DNA of 64,000 nucleotides from positions 19,399,209-19,463,208 of the forward strand of contig NC_134510.1 of assembly GCF_027942865.1 (NCBI RefSeq), written 5' to 3'. Shown in pieces: positions 24,056 to 36,083 of the stretch; position 1 is the stretch's first letter; every line of letters begins with the position of its first letter. The position numbers and the translations under genes are program-made. The stretch comes from Odontesthes bonariensis (lineage: Eukaryota > Chordata > Actinopteri > Atheriniformes > Atherinopsidae). Under the pieces are notes generated by a model. It was not told the DNA's origin, searched no databases, and saw only the letters and a list, made by a program, of their open reading frames with translations.

Positions 24056-25375
24056 TTTAACAGGAAAAACCTCTGGCAGAACCAGACTCAGGAGGACGGC
24101 CATCTGCCTCGACCTATTGGAGATGAGTGGACAGGAAAGAGGGGTCAACAAACACCATAACACCAGTCCAGGGATACTTGCTGAGAAAGACAAACACAAG
24201 TTATGAACAAAAATGGTCTCATATGTACATGGAGAGCAGAGTGAAGAAGGGTGCATCATTGGAGGTCCCCCCAGCAGTCTAAGCCGTTAGCAGCATAACT
24301 GTGGGGATGTTTTAGGGTCACCTGAGCCACACCTAAATACAAGCTCTCTCAAAAGGGAAACCCACTCTTAAAGATAGAGGATGTCTGCTTCCCAAACCCA
24401 CACTAGCGCCTCGTTTCATGAGAGAGAAGCCTGACAACTGAAGGTTCTGTCTCCGATTCTACTTTTAGAAACTCCAGGAATCAGCAAGGTTAGTAAGGCT
24501 GCAGTCTAGAAGCAAAGTGCTCATTTGGGAAATTACTAAACTACAAGGTCTTTAAGATATGATAAAGGTTGGTTATTAAGAGCTAAGAGAGTTATTGAGA
24601 TTATTGCCTTATACTGCTGCTGTTGATCAGAAACCTTACACCTTAAAAAATACTAGTTATTTAGGTAGTTTGAAGATAGAGATAGGGAGGAGATGTGAGG
24701 TTTTGCAGAAAATCTAACATCTAATAAAGTAACAAGGTTAGATCACAGCATTTTTAAAGTCTTGTCACTGGATTGTTATCTGTGGAATAAGAGACAGATG
24801 TGAAGGCTGACCAATAGAATTGATTTATTGAAAAAGCAGTTCTGACATATGGAGGCAAAAGGTTTTTAAAATATGATCTCTCGTGCTAGTTCTTATCAGA
24901 ACTATAACTGCAGCATTTTGGATCAGCTGGAGGCTTTTCAGAGAATCTTTGGGACGGCCCAATAATAAAGAATTACATTCTTGAAGTAAGAAATGCATGG
25001 ACTAGTTTTTCTGTATCACTTTTTTGGCAATATAGCTGGACAGTGTCCTCTTAAATTGCTCAAGTCCAATGACAACAACTTGAGTTTTATCTGAATTTAG
25101 AAGCAGAGAATTCAGTCATCCAGGCCCTTAAGTCTTCAAGACATGCTTGCAGTCTAACCAACTGATTGGTTTCATCTGGCTGTGGATAACCACAGCTGTA
25201 TGATTTGCGTGGCAATGCAAATTTATGCCATGCTGTCTACTAAAATGAACTAACAGAGGCATGTACAGAGTGGATATTATCAGTCCAAGGGAATTCCATG
25301 ACTCACTACAGAGCATGAAAATTCCTGACTTACATGAACAAAGTGGAATCTATCTGATGAATATAACTATAAGTG
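24056..25375 (-). mobile_element. Truncated L2/CR1-like LINE relic (reverse transcriptase C-terminal part)
   Basis: Minus-strand translations keep recognisable non-LTR reverse transcriptase pieces. ISTLYMPL and INLHCHANHTAVVI (25,280-25,180) align with the LFTLYMLPL...FHCYADDTQLY catalytic block, with the YADD motif destroyed. NSLLLGRPKDSLKSLQLIQN (about 24,980-24,915) aligns with the thumb-like RLDYCNSLL...LQxIQNAAAR block. Frames are broken repeatedly. The 5' half, with the endonuclease, is missing, as in normal 5' truncation. The exact clade (Rex1, L2 or CR1) was not settled. Confidence 0.75.
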
Positions 25376-25984
25376 AATGAAAGTTAGTGACAGACTTGGA
25401 AAAAAATGATCGAATGAACTTGTTTTGAATGTAAGACGTCTGGTGGAATATTGGATAGAGGTTGATGGAGAAATAGGTTTGTAGGCCAGAGCTTAGTCAG
25501 GGCCTCAGAATGACTTGAAGCTGAGTAAGACCCATCTGCCTTCCGCTGCTCATCGGCCACCGCTAAATGGATTAAACCTGCTGCACACATGGCTTTTCTC
25601 CAGCACTGCGTGTTTGCTCCGAGCAGTTGTGGCATTATGTCTTTATGAAGGTGGTTACCGTGCAATCTGCTGTTTCCACTTAGCCAGCTGCTACTGTCTG
25701 CAGGGTAGTCTAGATACAAATATCCACCTCCAATATTGACTGGTTTTTGATTTATAAATCTTATAATTCTAAATAACATTCTGTAGTAACACAGCAAGGG
25801 GTCTTTTTGGACGATGCCTTTGCTATTACTGCATGGATTCAGTGTGTTTTAATTTGAGATTCAGTGTTTTGCAGTTATCATTTGTCTGTTGTTTGTGTTT
25901 TCAGCCATAAGACAAACACTATTTGATATATTAAGGCTGAGGAATAAAAAAAATGAAAATAAAAGAAACAAGACTCCAAGAAAG

Positions 25985-26600
25985 CTCCTCAAACCTATGA
26001 ATATCCCAACTAGGCCTTTGTGAAATCTGCAAAGACATCTGGACCAAACAACACTGTTAGCGAAGCTAAGAAGAACAGACACAAACATATTATAATTCCA
26101 TATGTGGTGGGAGTCTCTGAGAAGGACCTTCTCCAAACATGACATTCCAGTGCACTTCAAACCCAAGAACACACTCAGACAGAGATTTGTTCAACTAAAT
26201 GGACAAAACACCCAAACGCAAACTGAGTGGTGCAATGCAGCGAAGAGAGACCAAACAACAGCTCCACAAGCACATGGCACAACATAGGAGAGCCGTCTCT
26301 TCAGGTCAAGACTCAGCAGTCACGTGCATCTCAAGGAGAAGGGACACTCATTTGAGGACAGTAAAGGACACATTATGGACATAGAAGACAGATGGTTTGA
26401 CAGAGGAATCAAAGAAGCCTTCTATGTTAAACTGGAAAAACTATCTTTGAGCAGAGGAGGTGGTCTCAGGTATCACCTTCCCAGCACCTACAATGCAGCA
26501 TTGTTTCTCCTCTTCAGCGAGTTTCAGAACCATTCACACTTTGGATCCTGTGACCAAAACTCCCCCTTTCAGACAGGTGGACAATTCATCGGTGAGGTGA
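25985..26600 (+). mobile_element. Penelope-like element relic with GIY-YIG endonuclease region
   Basis: Plus-strand pieces in shifting frames resemble the end of Penelope-like retroelements: LRRTFSKHDIPVHFKPKNTL, then QLHKHMAQHRRAVSSGQDSA, then HLKEKGHSFED and DRWFDRGIKEAFYVKLEK. They end in a YNAAL motif. Between the first two blocks, where the GIY-YIG signature (YIGET) should lie, the sequence is degraded. At least two frameshifts make it non-functional. Confidence 0.7.
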
Positions 26601-26609
26601 CTTAAATGA

Positions 26610-28355
26610 CATGCATATTGGTCAGCGGGTTCAGTGACACATGACTGTAACGACCCTCTCTGCTACTTATAAGCTGATTCTCAGCAACATCTAGTTTAGA
26701 ACTAAAGAAGTCTTTCGGATGAGAGGTCAAACGTCTTAAAGATTCAAGAAAACCAGTTCCCCTTATTTAAGCTATTACGACTATTTCACACAATTAAATC
26801 ATGGACACTTAAACACTAATCCAAGGTTTATGATTTTAGTTGTTTTCCAAAACACACTAAAGTTACAAATATGTGTAATTGGGTTTAAAATGGAGATTCT
26901 CTGATATAACCCATTATGTCCTGGTGCAATATAGGTGCCATCTTACTTTTCAAGCCTGGAGTGGGCACACTATGTTAAACTTTCAAAAATAAAGATAAAC
27001 ATGGAGACCAAGTCAGTAATTTAACCTCTCAAGTGGTTCAATTTCATGTTTCTAGTCGAGCCTGAGACATAAAATGTTTTAGTGGACAGTAACAAATGCT
27101 CCAGAAAACCCTCAGCTTTTAGAAGGCTGTTCTAAAGAAAGCCTTGGGTCTGAAGAATCTAATTGGATGAGTTAATTTGATTAACATTCAAATTGGAGGG
27201 AAGGTTTGGAAATTGTAGTTTTATAACGTGTAAAACCCACCTTTTTCTGGGGCTTAAATGAACTTGCACAGTTGATTAATATAATGTTTTTATGGGCAGG
27301 TTTTGAAAGTAGATTTCAAAAGGGACATTTGGAGGTTGCTGCTGTGAATCTACGACAAGTAGAGAATGAAAATTTGGCTGATGTTGAATGATTGTACAAT
27401 CAAAAATCCCTTTTAAAAATGACTAAAAAGCTCTCTTTTGGAGGTAGACGTTGCATTATACGAGTCTGTTACAAAATGAAGTCATCATTCAGTTATCACC
27501 CATCACTTTTCTTTTGTATTTTCCTACAGAATGATCACATCTGCTTAAAGTTAACCCACAAACTGTTTTAAATGTGTAAAAAGGAAAATATAATGCATCT
27601 GTTACCAAATGAAGCCTTGTAATGATGGCACGCTATCAAAGCTTTTTTAGGTCAACATGGATTAACCTGTTTAAGGACCTCTTTTCAGATGTTTTTGTTT
27701 GTGTATGTGAGTCTGTGTCCAAAGTAATACCCCAGTTAGGTTCATTATAGCTTCTGTGCTTACAGTAGAAGCATGTGCAGAACTCAGAGAAGCGATTCTA
27801 ATTCATTTAATAGCCAACATTAACATGAAGGTCAAGATTACGGATGTACAGAGAGCAGCCTGCTTTACTGTGAAGAACAGACGGGCCACTGGGATTAAAC
27901 AGCTGACCTGCTCAAGACTTGGCTGACCGTGTTGTGATTCTACTGATGCCTCACAACAAAACAAGAAATATACTCAGCTTTACTTGTTGATCAAAGTTCA
28001 GTCAACCTCTGTCAAGACCTATGGTGGATTTCAGTCAGTTTCAGGTGTACTAAAGATACATGAATCAAAGCTAAATATAAGACAAAAGAAGTTTAAGAAA
28101 GTCCAAGAAAAACGTAATCTTGGAGGGCTATGAATAAATTATCTATATCTTGTGTTTTTATCTAAGCACTTTAAGAGGCATGTTAATTTCAAAATAAAGT
28201 GTTTTGTTTTGTATTGTTGATGTTAACTCCTTGAAAAAGAAAAAAAGATCCTGTGCTGTCTTTGAGGAATCAAGCAGCCTGAGGTCAGATTAAAGAAGAC
28301 TAGACCAGTTGGCCAAACCTGAGCCAGGTTGGCATTAAGGCTTAGAAACAGATCA
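26610..28355. other. Intergenic stretch upstream of ndrg1
   Basis: AT-rich, with no recognised gene, RNA or repeat family. Any upstream ndrg1 exon used from another promoter could lie here, but I could not identify one. Confidence 0.45.
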
Positions 28356-28366
28356 GTGCCTGAGGA

Positions 28367-28373
28367 TATAAAA
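28367..28373 (+). promoter_or_regulatory. ndrg1: TATA box of the visible ndrg1 promoter
   Basis: TATAAAA lies 172 bp before the ndrg1 start codon. A start site about 30 bp downstream would give a leader of roughly 150 nt if the first exon is unspliced. No stronger core-promoter signal was seen nearby. Confidence 0.5.
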
Positions 28374-28544
28374 ACCAGCTTAAACATATAGTCTGTCACT
28401 TATGTACTGAACTGCTGCTCTCATCCGGTATCCTCCTGCAGGGCTGGCCAGAAATACAGACTGAAAGAATATCACATTTGAAACAAACCATTTACTTCAC
28501 ATCTCTGTGTATAGCTATTGTAATCCATCTTTGAAACAGAAGCC

Positions 28545-31500
28545 ATGGCTCTGGAGGAGCATGACGGCGACTGTGTCTTTATGCCCCATATCACTGTGAG
28601 TATGACAGAAAACTCCAGTTCATCTTGAAGCTGGATCCATCTAATAGTTGATATTTGACATTTGGGTCGAATCTTAGATGGCTTTTTAGTTGGTGTTTAG
28701 TAGTGATTGAGCTTTGTTTCAATCAACATTAGAATTTTACAGTAAAAATAAATGTACTTTGTCGTCAATAACACTGTGCCCCCTTTTAAAATTTGAATGT
28801 ACCTATTTTTATCATTTGTAAACTCTGCAGAGTGACCAACTTCGCATAATTTTGACTTTTGAGCATGGCTTGTTTTGTTTATGTTCACTATTCAACTGAT
28901 TTGTTCTGTCTGTGTAAGAAAGGGACACAAACAGCTGCAAGTTTATAATGAATGACTGTTTTTTGTTTTAGGAAGAGCATGTGGAGACTCCGTATGGGGA
29001 TGTCCACTGCACCATAGTAGGGACTATGAAGGCAAACCGCCCCGTCATCCTGACCTTTCATGATGTTGGACTGAACCGTAAGTTCCAGCTCTTAGACCCA
29101 ACAGTGCAGTGTTTGTAATGTTTACATTCTTCAATCATATCCATAACAAAATTCATAGTAATTTTGGTATAACCCAGGTTTCTGATTTGTTTCATCCGCT
29201 TGAAATATTTCACGAGAAATTTGTGCATCTTGTCTTCTGTCATCTTTAAGCTTAATCCAAGCTCAACTCACAATTTTCTAAATTTGCTTAAAAGAAAGGT
29301 TATTCTAAATTGGGTGTTTTCCTATTGTTGAGTTTGCATCATCTTACATCAACATAATTTCATTTCATCTTTGTGTTTTTTTTCATTGTAGACAAGACCT
29401 GTTTTGAGTCTCTGTTCAACCATGACGACATGCAGGAAATCGTCAGACATTTACCTGTTTGTCACGTTGAAGCACCGGGGCAACATGAGGGAGCCAAAAC
29501 TCTGCCTACTGCGTCAGTAGATGATCTTTATCTTAAGTCTATATTTCCTCGGATGTCTACTTCTCATTGTGTTTATATCTTCATTTCATTTAGCAATTAG
29601 ACAATTATTTAACAAGTTACATGACTACCCATCAGTGGGCCCCTTGTCTGCAGCTGATAAATTTAATGTTTGACCCCTCAGGTATAACTACCCTTCCATG
29701 GACCAACTCTCTGAAGCGCTTCCCATTGTCCTCAAACACTTTGGGTATGATTGACCTGTAGCTTTAGAAATTTCTTCTCTTCCATGGTAACTTTTGAGCA
29801 ATCAACATTTTGACTGTGCTTTGCAGGTTGCGTAGTGTGATTGGCCTGGGAGTTGGAGCAGGAGCACACATCCTGGCCAGATTTGCTGTGAGTTTGAACC
29901 TTTTCTCCAAATCAAATTAAAACTTAAAATGCCGTTGACGCTACATAAGTACATATCCGAACCTGGTATTGATTTCTCCCGCTGTATTTGGTAGCAGTGG
30001 AAGTGTCTCTTTACAGTGCCGACAAACACATATCAATATTCTCATCTATCCTCTGTGTGTAGCTGAATCACCCTGATTTGGTGGATGGATTGGTTCTAAT
30101 CAATATTAACCCAGATGGCGAAGGCATAATGGACTCTGTTGCAAACAAGGTAGGCAATATTTGTGAGTTCATCAACCACTTACAGGATGATTCTTATTCA
30201 TGTTAACATGTGGAAATGACAAGTATAAAAAAAAAACTTCTCCATGATTATGATTTTAAAACCAACCTATGTTTATACAATTAAAGGAACACAAGGTGCA
30301 ACTATTTATGTTATAGATTACTGACTGGACCCATACTCTACCAGACAAAGTCATCACTCACTTGTTTGGAAAGGTAAGCTATCAAGGACACCCAACAGGG
30401 GCTGGCTTTCGTTACGATGACAAGAAAAGCTAATAAGACTATGCCTCTTAAAAAGATTAACGGATAGGATCTTTTTTTTTCTCTTAAAGTGAATAAAGTG
30501 ATGAGGATAGAGGGCTACAGAGCAAATGTACAGAATTCAGACTTTATCTGCTCTACCTTTAATCCTAGGAGGAAATCCAGACAAACCATGACCTCGTAGC
30601 AACTTATCGTCACTACATCACAACAACAATGAACCAGTTCAACCTGAGTCAGTTCTTCCGCTCATACTGCAGCCGCAATGGCCTGGAGGTGGAGAGGCCC
30701 ATTCCTGGAGCAAACATCAATGCCAGGACCCTCAAGTGAGTGAAAACAATTCACCTTTAATGATGATTTATGTCACTCACAGGCTTCCGCATTTGCAGCA
30801 GGCCTGTTCAGATCCTGAAGATTTTGGCCCCTCCGCCTAATTCACCTCTCTGTGGGTTTATAACGTAGGTGCGCATCTCTGCTGATTGTGGGAGATCATT
30901 CTCCAATTGTGGAAGCTGTGGTCGACTGCAACTCTAAACTCAACCCAACCAAGACCACACTTCTCAAGGTAAACACATATATAATGTTTAATCATTAAAA
31001 TCCTTGAGGTGCCATCTTTTTTACGGTAAATTCTGCACCTTGTTTTTTTTCCTAATATGACTTTGTGCAGTAGTAAAACAGTTACCATGCATCACTTTTC
31101 TTTTGTTGTTACCTAGATGGCAGACTGCGGAGGGCTTCCTCAGGTGGATCAGGTACGAAAGGCTGTGCAGACAACACTTAGAACACAGGCTGCTTTTGAC
31201 TGGTTAGGAAAGTATCTAATAAGTTTCATCTTTCTTTCCACAGCCAGCCAATGTGATTGAAGCCCTCAAATATTTCATCCAGGGCCTGGGATACCGTAAG
31301 GGAACATATATTAACTCTAAAATACTTACAGTAGAAATCAGAACAGTTATATATTAGTATTTCAACCGAGTCTTTGACACTCTTTGTTCTGTTATCACAT
31401 CATCATTCAGTTCTTTCCCTGTTGGTTTGGTTGTTACAACCTACTGTTAAACATCACAACCTGTAAGCAGAAGGAGTGATCTTGATCATGTTTGCTGGAA

Positions 31501-31867
31501 AAAATGAATAGATAAATAGAAACCGTTACAGTGAGGAGATTCACTACAGGTTGAAATAATTAAACTTTGAGATAGATAATAAGAGACTATTAACCATTCT
31601 GATTAATTATTGTAAGAACGCACGTCTCCTTTTTCTTTAGTGTCCAGTGCCAGTATGACCAGACTTCGCTCCCGAACAGCCTCCAGCTCCAGCACAGTAT
31701 CTTTTGATGGCTCTCGGAGCCGCTCACACACCAACGAGCTGCAGCGTGGCCGAACACACTCAGACATCACTGACGGGAAGCGTGGGAACGCACACACTGA
31801 TATGTCCATGGAAAGTGTTTCCAATGTCAGCCAGAGCACCTTAAAGAACACTGAAGTGGCATGCTAG
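28545..31867 (+). CDS. ndrg1: N-myc downstream regulated gene 1 (NDRG1)
   Basis: Cytoplasmic alpha/beta-hydrolase-fold protein without known catalytic activity, induced by stress, hypoxia and differentiation. Coding exons: 28545-28595, 28972-29077, 29392-29512, 29682-29744, 29827-29887, 30063-30149, 30317-30373, 30569-30735, 30869-30968, 31117-31152, 31244-31295, 31641-31867. They sum to 1,128 nt, 375 residues (human 394). Family signatures are present: [42 protein letters not shown] (the pseudo-nucleophile elbow, about 120-134), GLVLININP, and MADCGGLPQ. The C-terminal [16 protein letters not shown] and SRSRSHTNE place it with NDRG1 rather than NDRG2-4, but the RSRSHT unit occurs once, not three times as in human. 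The N-terminus ([17 protein letters not shown]) is shorter than human and unlike it. Whether this is the a or b paralog is not decided. Confidence 0.95.
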
Positions 31868-32345
31868 AGTGCACACCACTCTAAGCCTCATGCTCTTACC
31901 TCTTTATATCAACCCATTTGTTTGCTTCTTTCTATCTTTTCCCTCTGCACTCCTCTTCAAGTAATACAGAGACTGTATTCCCTTCCACCTCTGAAAATTC
32001 ACAGGTCATACTTCATTCAACTTTCTTTCATCCCTCTCTTTGTCCATCAATTTCCATTGTGTCTTTTCTTACCAGCATAGGAGGAAATCAGAAAAGTTGT
32101 GAATAAATTCTTTGCTAAATATGTTTATATAAAACTTTGATGTGGTTTTATGTATAGCGGTTACGATAAAGATGTAAAAAAGAAAGTATAACTCAGTTTA
32201 AAAAGTGCATGTTCACAACTGTAAAAAAATTAGTGTGATATTATGCAACTATTACAGCTGTGTACAATTAACGGCAGGAATGTGTTATGGACAGCCACTG
32301 TAGTTCACAAAATGCCATGAATTGGAAAATAAAGTCATATTACGA
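31868..32345 (+). other. ndrg1: ndrg1 3' UTR with poly(A) signals
   Basis: AATAAA hexamers lie at 32,102-32,107 and 32,328-32,333 after the TAG at 31,865-31,867. The second, in a typical GGAAAATAAAGTC setting, is the likely main signal. Confidence 0.55.
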
Positions 32346-32678
32346 CTCAACTGAAGTTTTGCATTCAGTGTGATTATTACATTACCATACGTAACTATCT
32401 CTTGTGTTGGCAGTGAATATTTTTCGATAAGCATCTTTTCAAAGACCGTGCAAAACTGACTGTTGAAACGACAGAATGTTGTTAAAAGAAAGGTGGGTGC
32501 AACACAGTACTAACCGTGGCCCTGTCCAAAACTTTTTTTAGACGTGTTGCTGCCATCTAATTCAAGATGAGCTGATATTTTTAAGGGAAAGAGTAAAATG
32601 TCTCAATGTTTCTCCGCTGAAATGTGACCAAAACCTTATTCATTCCTTATTATTCTATTTTTAATCACATATAATTCA

Positions 32679-32751
<73 letters not shown>
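32679..32751. repeat. (ATAG)n microsatellite, about 18 units
   Basis: An uninterrupted tetranucleotide array of about 72 bp lies about 340 bp after the ndrg1 poly(A) signal. Its length and purity suggest it is highly variable. Confidence 0.97.
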
Positions 32752-32759
32752 AATTCTTC

Positions 32760-34950
32760 AAAATGACCACTAGGTGGAACAATATAACCGTTTCTTTTCT
32801 GTTGCTCTGAAACTCTGGGTTTGTTTAAGCAACTCAAATCCTTACTGTGGTTAATGTCACCTAACTGCAGTGTTAAATAAAAAAATGCATTCAAATGACT
32901 TCAATCATTTAACTTTTGATGTTTATTTCCAACTTCACTCTTCACTTCTTTTTCAGGCTGCTGCATTAAAGTGCACAGTAAAAAACAAGCTTGTCCCCTT
33001 TTAAGATGATGATTTTGTTCCCCATGTTTTCTCATAGACACTCACGTACCATTTATGTGTTCCATCATTCAGCTGTTTGCTCATTCCTACCCCATTTAAG
33101 GTATTCAACAATTTTTGGATTATCTAAAAAAAACCAATCTTTGCGGCATGCATATGAAAATAACAGGACAAAAGGGAACATAATGAGGTAGATGCCAGTC
33201 TTTGGCTGATAAAGTATAAAACTAGAATCACTCAAAATAACTTTATCATAAGAACATGTGTTTCATTTTCCAATCTATAATAAACTATATGACTGTTAAA
33301 ATAATTACAAGCATCATTGTACAACCTTATCATTTATTTGTTCTTTTGACTGACCTGAAATGCCGTTTCTACTGCATAGAGGTTTATTGTATACAGTGCA
33401 CTGTAATGATCTACAATATCTATGTTTCAATTGAAAAAACATGGATAATCGTTTTACTCCAAACATGATGATGCCAACTTGGAAATTTGGGAGGCACAGT
33501 TGGCTCAACATGATGTAATCGTGGCATCGTGAGTTTTTAACCCGTAGAAATCTAACCCTCCCTCACACCACAATTTCCATACCTCATCTGTGGGAGCAGA
33601 GAAATAATCTCTGAAATCAGTGTGCGTCTGCATGAATCTATGTTTGTATGGAAATGAGCTGCATGCATGGACGTACTGAACGTGTAGGTGGCACCGCTTG
33701 TGTAGGCTGGTGAGTAGACGGATTGTTTTGAGTTGTGACTGGAAACAGCCAAGATACAGACCCAAGGCAGCAAAAGGACAGTCAACATCAAAGTCACAAT
33801 TGGTTTGTTTGTGTGCGCATGCGTGCATGTATGTGCGTGCGTTTGGGGTGCATCTTTATTTCAAGGCCTCCTTTGTTTGACTTGCAGCAGAATACTAGAA
33901 TGAATAATTTATGATAGAAACCTCTTAAGATTTTAATTAGACATAAGATGTCAGCTCTCAGTTGTTAAGGAGTTGGAACCTTACATGTATAAGCCCTTTA
34001 ATTTAGTCGTACTGGTCTGCTCCATTTAAAACAGGAAATCACATATTCTATAAAGTGGATAACATGGCTGCTCTGCCACTGTATTGATTACTTCCCCAAA
34101 GAAAGGCTGATAAACTGGAGAGCAGTTGACTCACCTATAGCACGGCTGTTTTGATCACCTCGGGGTATACTATATATCTATTTTGACACTCCCTACACAC
34201 ACACAAGGAAAAACACTGTATCATTCCAGTAAACTCAACACGACAGAACACAATATAGCAGAAAATACAGTGAAGATCCAGAGAACACATAACGAATAAA
34301 ACGCAAAAAAGAATTGGGAAAGCAAAAGTCAAACAAAGAAATTAAACGGCCTCTCAGAAAACACATCCAAACAGAACTTATGCCCCTTTTCCACCGAACA
34401 TTTTTGTACCTATACAGCTCTACACGGTCCCACTCTACCCTGATTGTGGTACTTCAGAGAACACAACAACCACAAAACACAGCATTTCGAGAAAACAACA
34501 ACAACAAAAAGTGAGAAATTGCACATTTTAGTTAAAGACAAAAAAAATTCTCAATTGTCAGCAGTAGATTGCTTGTAGTTTGCTTAAATGTAGTTATTAC
34601 TGATTCGTTGAAAAATCACAGTGTTTTCTGTTATGTGAGTTTTTGGAAGATGTTGTGTTTTATGGAAATTTGATATTCTTGTGTTTGGTCCAATATCACT
34701 TTTTTTTTGTTGCACCGTACAACTTAAACTTCTGGATTTATGTCAAAGATATGTAAGGAGAATTTTGAACACAAATAATGCCGTCTTTATGGGTAATCAA
34801 CTAGTTAACTTTTGTGATGGGAGATATATTTAAAACAAAACCGGTACTGCCACCCATCAAGCACATCATCAACATCACTGTGATCACGAAGCCTCATGTG
34901 CACTCTGAGCAGTTTACTCTATTAGATTTATGGCTCCTTATATGAGCGGG
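32760..34950. other. Intergenic stretch between ndrg1 and ptk2
   Basis: No gene is supported. A partial CTCF-like core (CCACTAGGTGGA) lies at 32,767-32,778. All open frames are short and without family matches. Confidence 0.45.
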
Positions 34951-34959
34951 GGGATCTTT

Positions 34960-35238
34960 CGTCGAAAAACATTCAGGGAGCCTTGATGTATTATTGGACA
35001 CGTACGGCCCCCTCTCCTACTGTCAATGAGCTCTGCCAGCTGCAGCCATGTTGGAAAAAAATCAGGCTCCTCCAGCAGCAGCAGCAGCAGCAGTGCTAAC
35101 AGCTAACGTCAGTGGACACCTTCAGCCGGGCACGGCGCTGTTGTGGACAAAAACAGACAGGGAGACAGACCCATGCACTGAACCGGTCCTGATATCAGCG
35201 GGAATAAATGCAAAATTCACACCTACTTGCAGGATAAG
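34960..35238 (+). promoter_or_regulatory. ptk2: ptk2 CpG-rich promoter and first exon
   Basis: GC and CpG content rises sharply here. A consensus donor (AAG|GTGAGC) follows position 35,238. An ATG at 35,048 opens a frame starting MLEKNQAPP followed by an alanine run encoded by a GCA repeat (about 35,074-35,094). Splicing to 44,093 or 53,888 puts that frame into a stop soon after the junction, so it would behave as an upstream ORF, not as the FAK N-terminus. The exon 5' border is not determined. Confidence 0.55.
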
Positions 35239-35369
35239 GTGAGCGGCTTCAGAGAGAAGGCGCGGCCGCACTTTGGGACTGAAGCGGGTGAGTATTGAGC
35301 CCCTCTTGGGGGCAGACTGAGTGGGAATAGCCCACCGTTAGCCGAACTAGCTTAGCATTAAAGGGGGGC

Positions 35370-35405
35370 AACACACGCACACACACACCCACACACACAC
35401 ACACA
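35370..35405. repeat. (CA)n microsatellite
   Basis: Nearly pure CA/AC run just downstream of the first ptk2 donor. Confidence 0.85.
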
Positions 35406-36068
35406 GACAATGGGGTTAACGTTAATGCTACACGCGTGGGTGTGTTTTCAGTAGCTGGTATCAAGATTAAGGGAAAGTATCGTGGACCAACTGATACGAA
35501 AGACGAGTCATTTTTGACACCATGAAGTCATTTGTATTCCTAACAGACCGACAGTGGTGCAGTGGCCGAAACCACCCCTCTGTGCTACTCCGGTAGGTGC
35601 AAAGGTCCAAACCAAGGAGGGTTTCTGTCAGCAGGAGCAACAACGCTCAGGCGAAACATCTGTGTTTTTGTTGAGCAAAGAGTTTCCCAGAGCTGGTCTC
35701 ATTATTGCAAGCTATGCTATTTTTTTCTTTCCCCTTTTCTTTTCTTCTTTTCTTAGAAAAATAGGTAGATAGTTCTGTATTAACCTGTGTGTCTTCAATT
35801 TTTAACGCGCTGCCTTGTCAACCACAATAACGCACATTTATCTTTTGGTAGGGGGCCGACTAAACTATATCAATATTCAAATAAGGTCTGATTTTGAGAA
35901 AAGGGGAAAAAAAAACCCACAAAACACTAATTCGGCATACTTGGTAGGATCAAACAGAAATGGATGTGACGTAAAAATCTCCAGATTTCTACATTGTGAT
36001 GCCCCGCAGCTCTGTGAATGTGTCGGTTTCCTTCCTTTTTGGTTGCTTTCAGCGGTTTTGATGTCAAA

Positions 36069-36083
36069 GCTGCCCTCTCGTGT
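36069..36083 (-). promoter_or_regulatory. Weak CTCF-like motif in ptk2 5' region
   Basis: The minus strand reads ACACGAGAGGGCAGC, which fits 13 of 15 positions of CCASYAGRKGGCRSY. A similar 13-of-15 match is at 44,911-44,925. Both are plausible but unproven. Confidence 0.25.

Noticed and set aside
32767-32778. CCACTAGGTGGA as a CTCF site
   Set aside because: The invariant C at the end of the core is replaced by A. Listed only as a partial match.
33485-33560. tRNA-like or tRNA-derived SINE head (GGCACAGTTGGCTCAA and a weak B-box-like block)
   Set aside because: The A-box and B-box resemblance is poor, no cloverleaf could be drawn, and no SINE tail or A-rich end follows.
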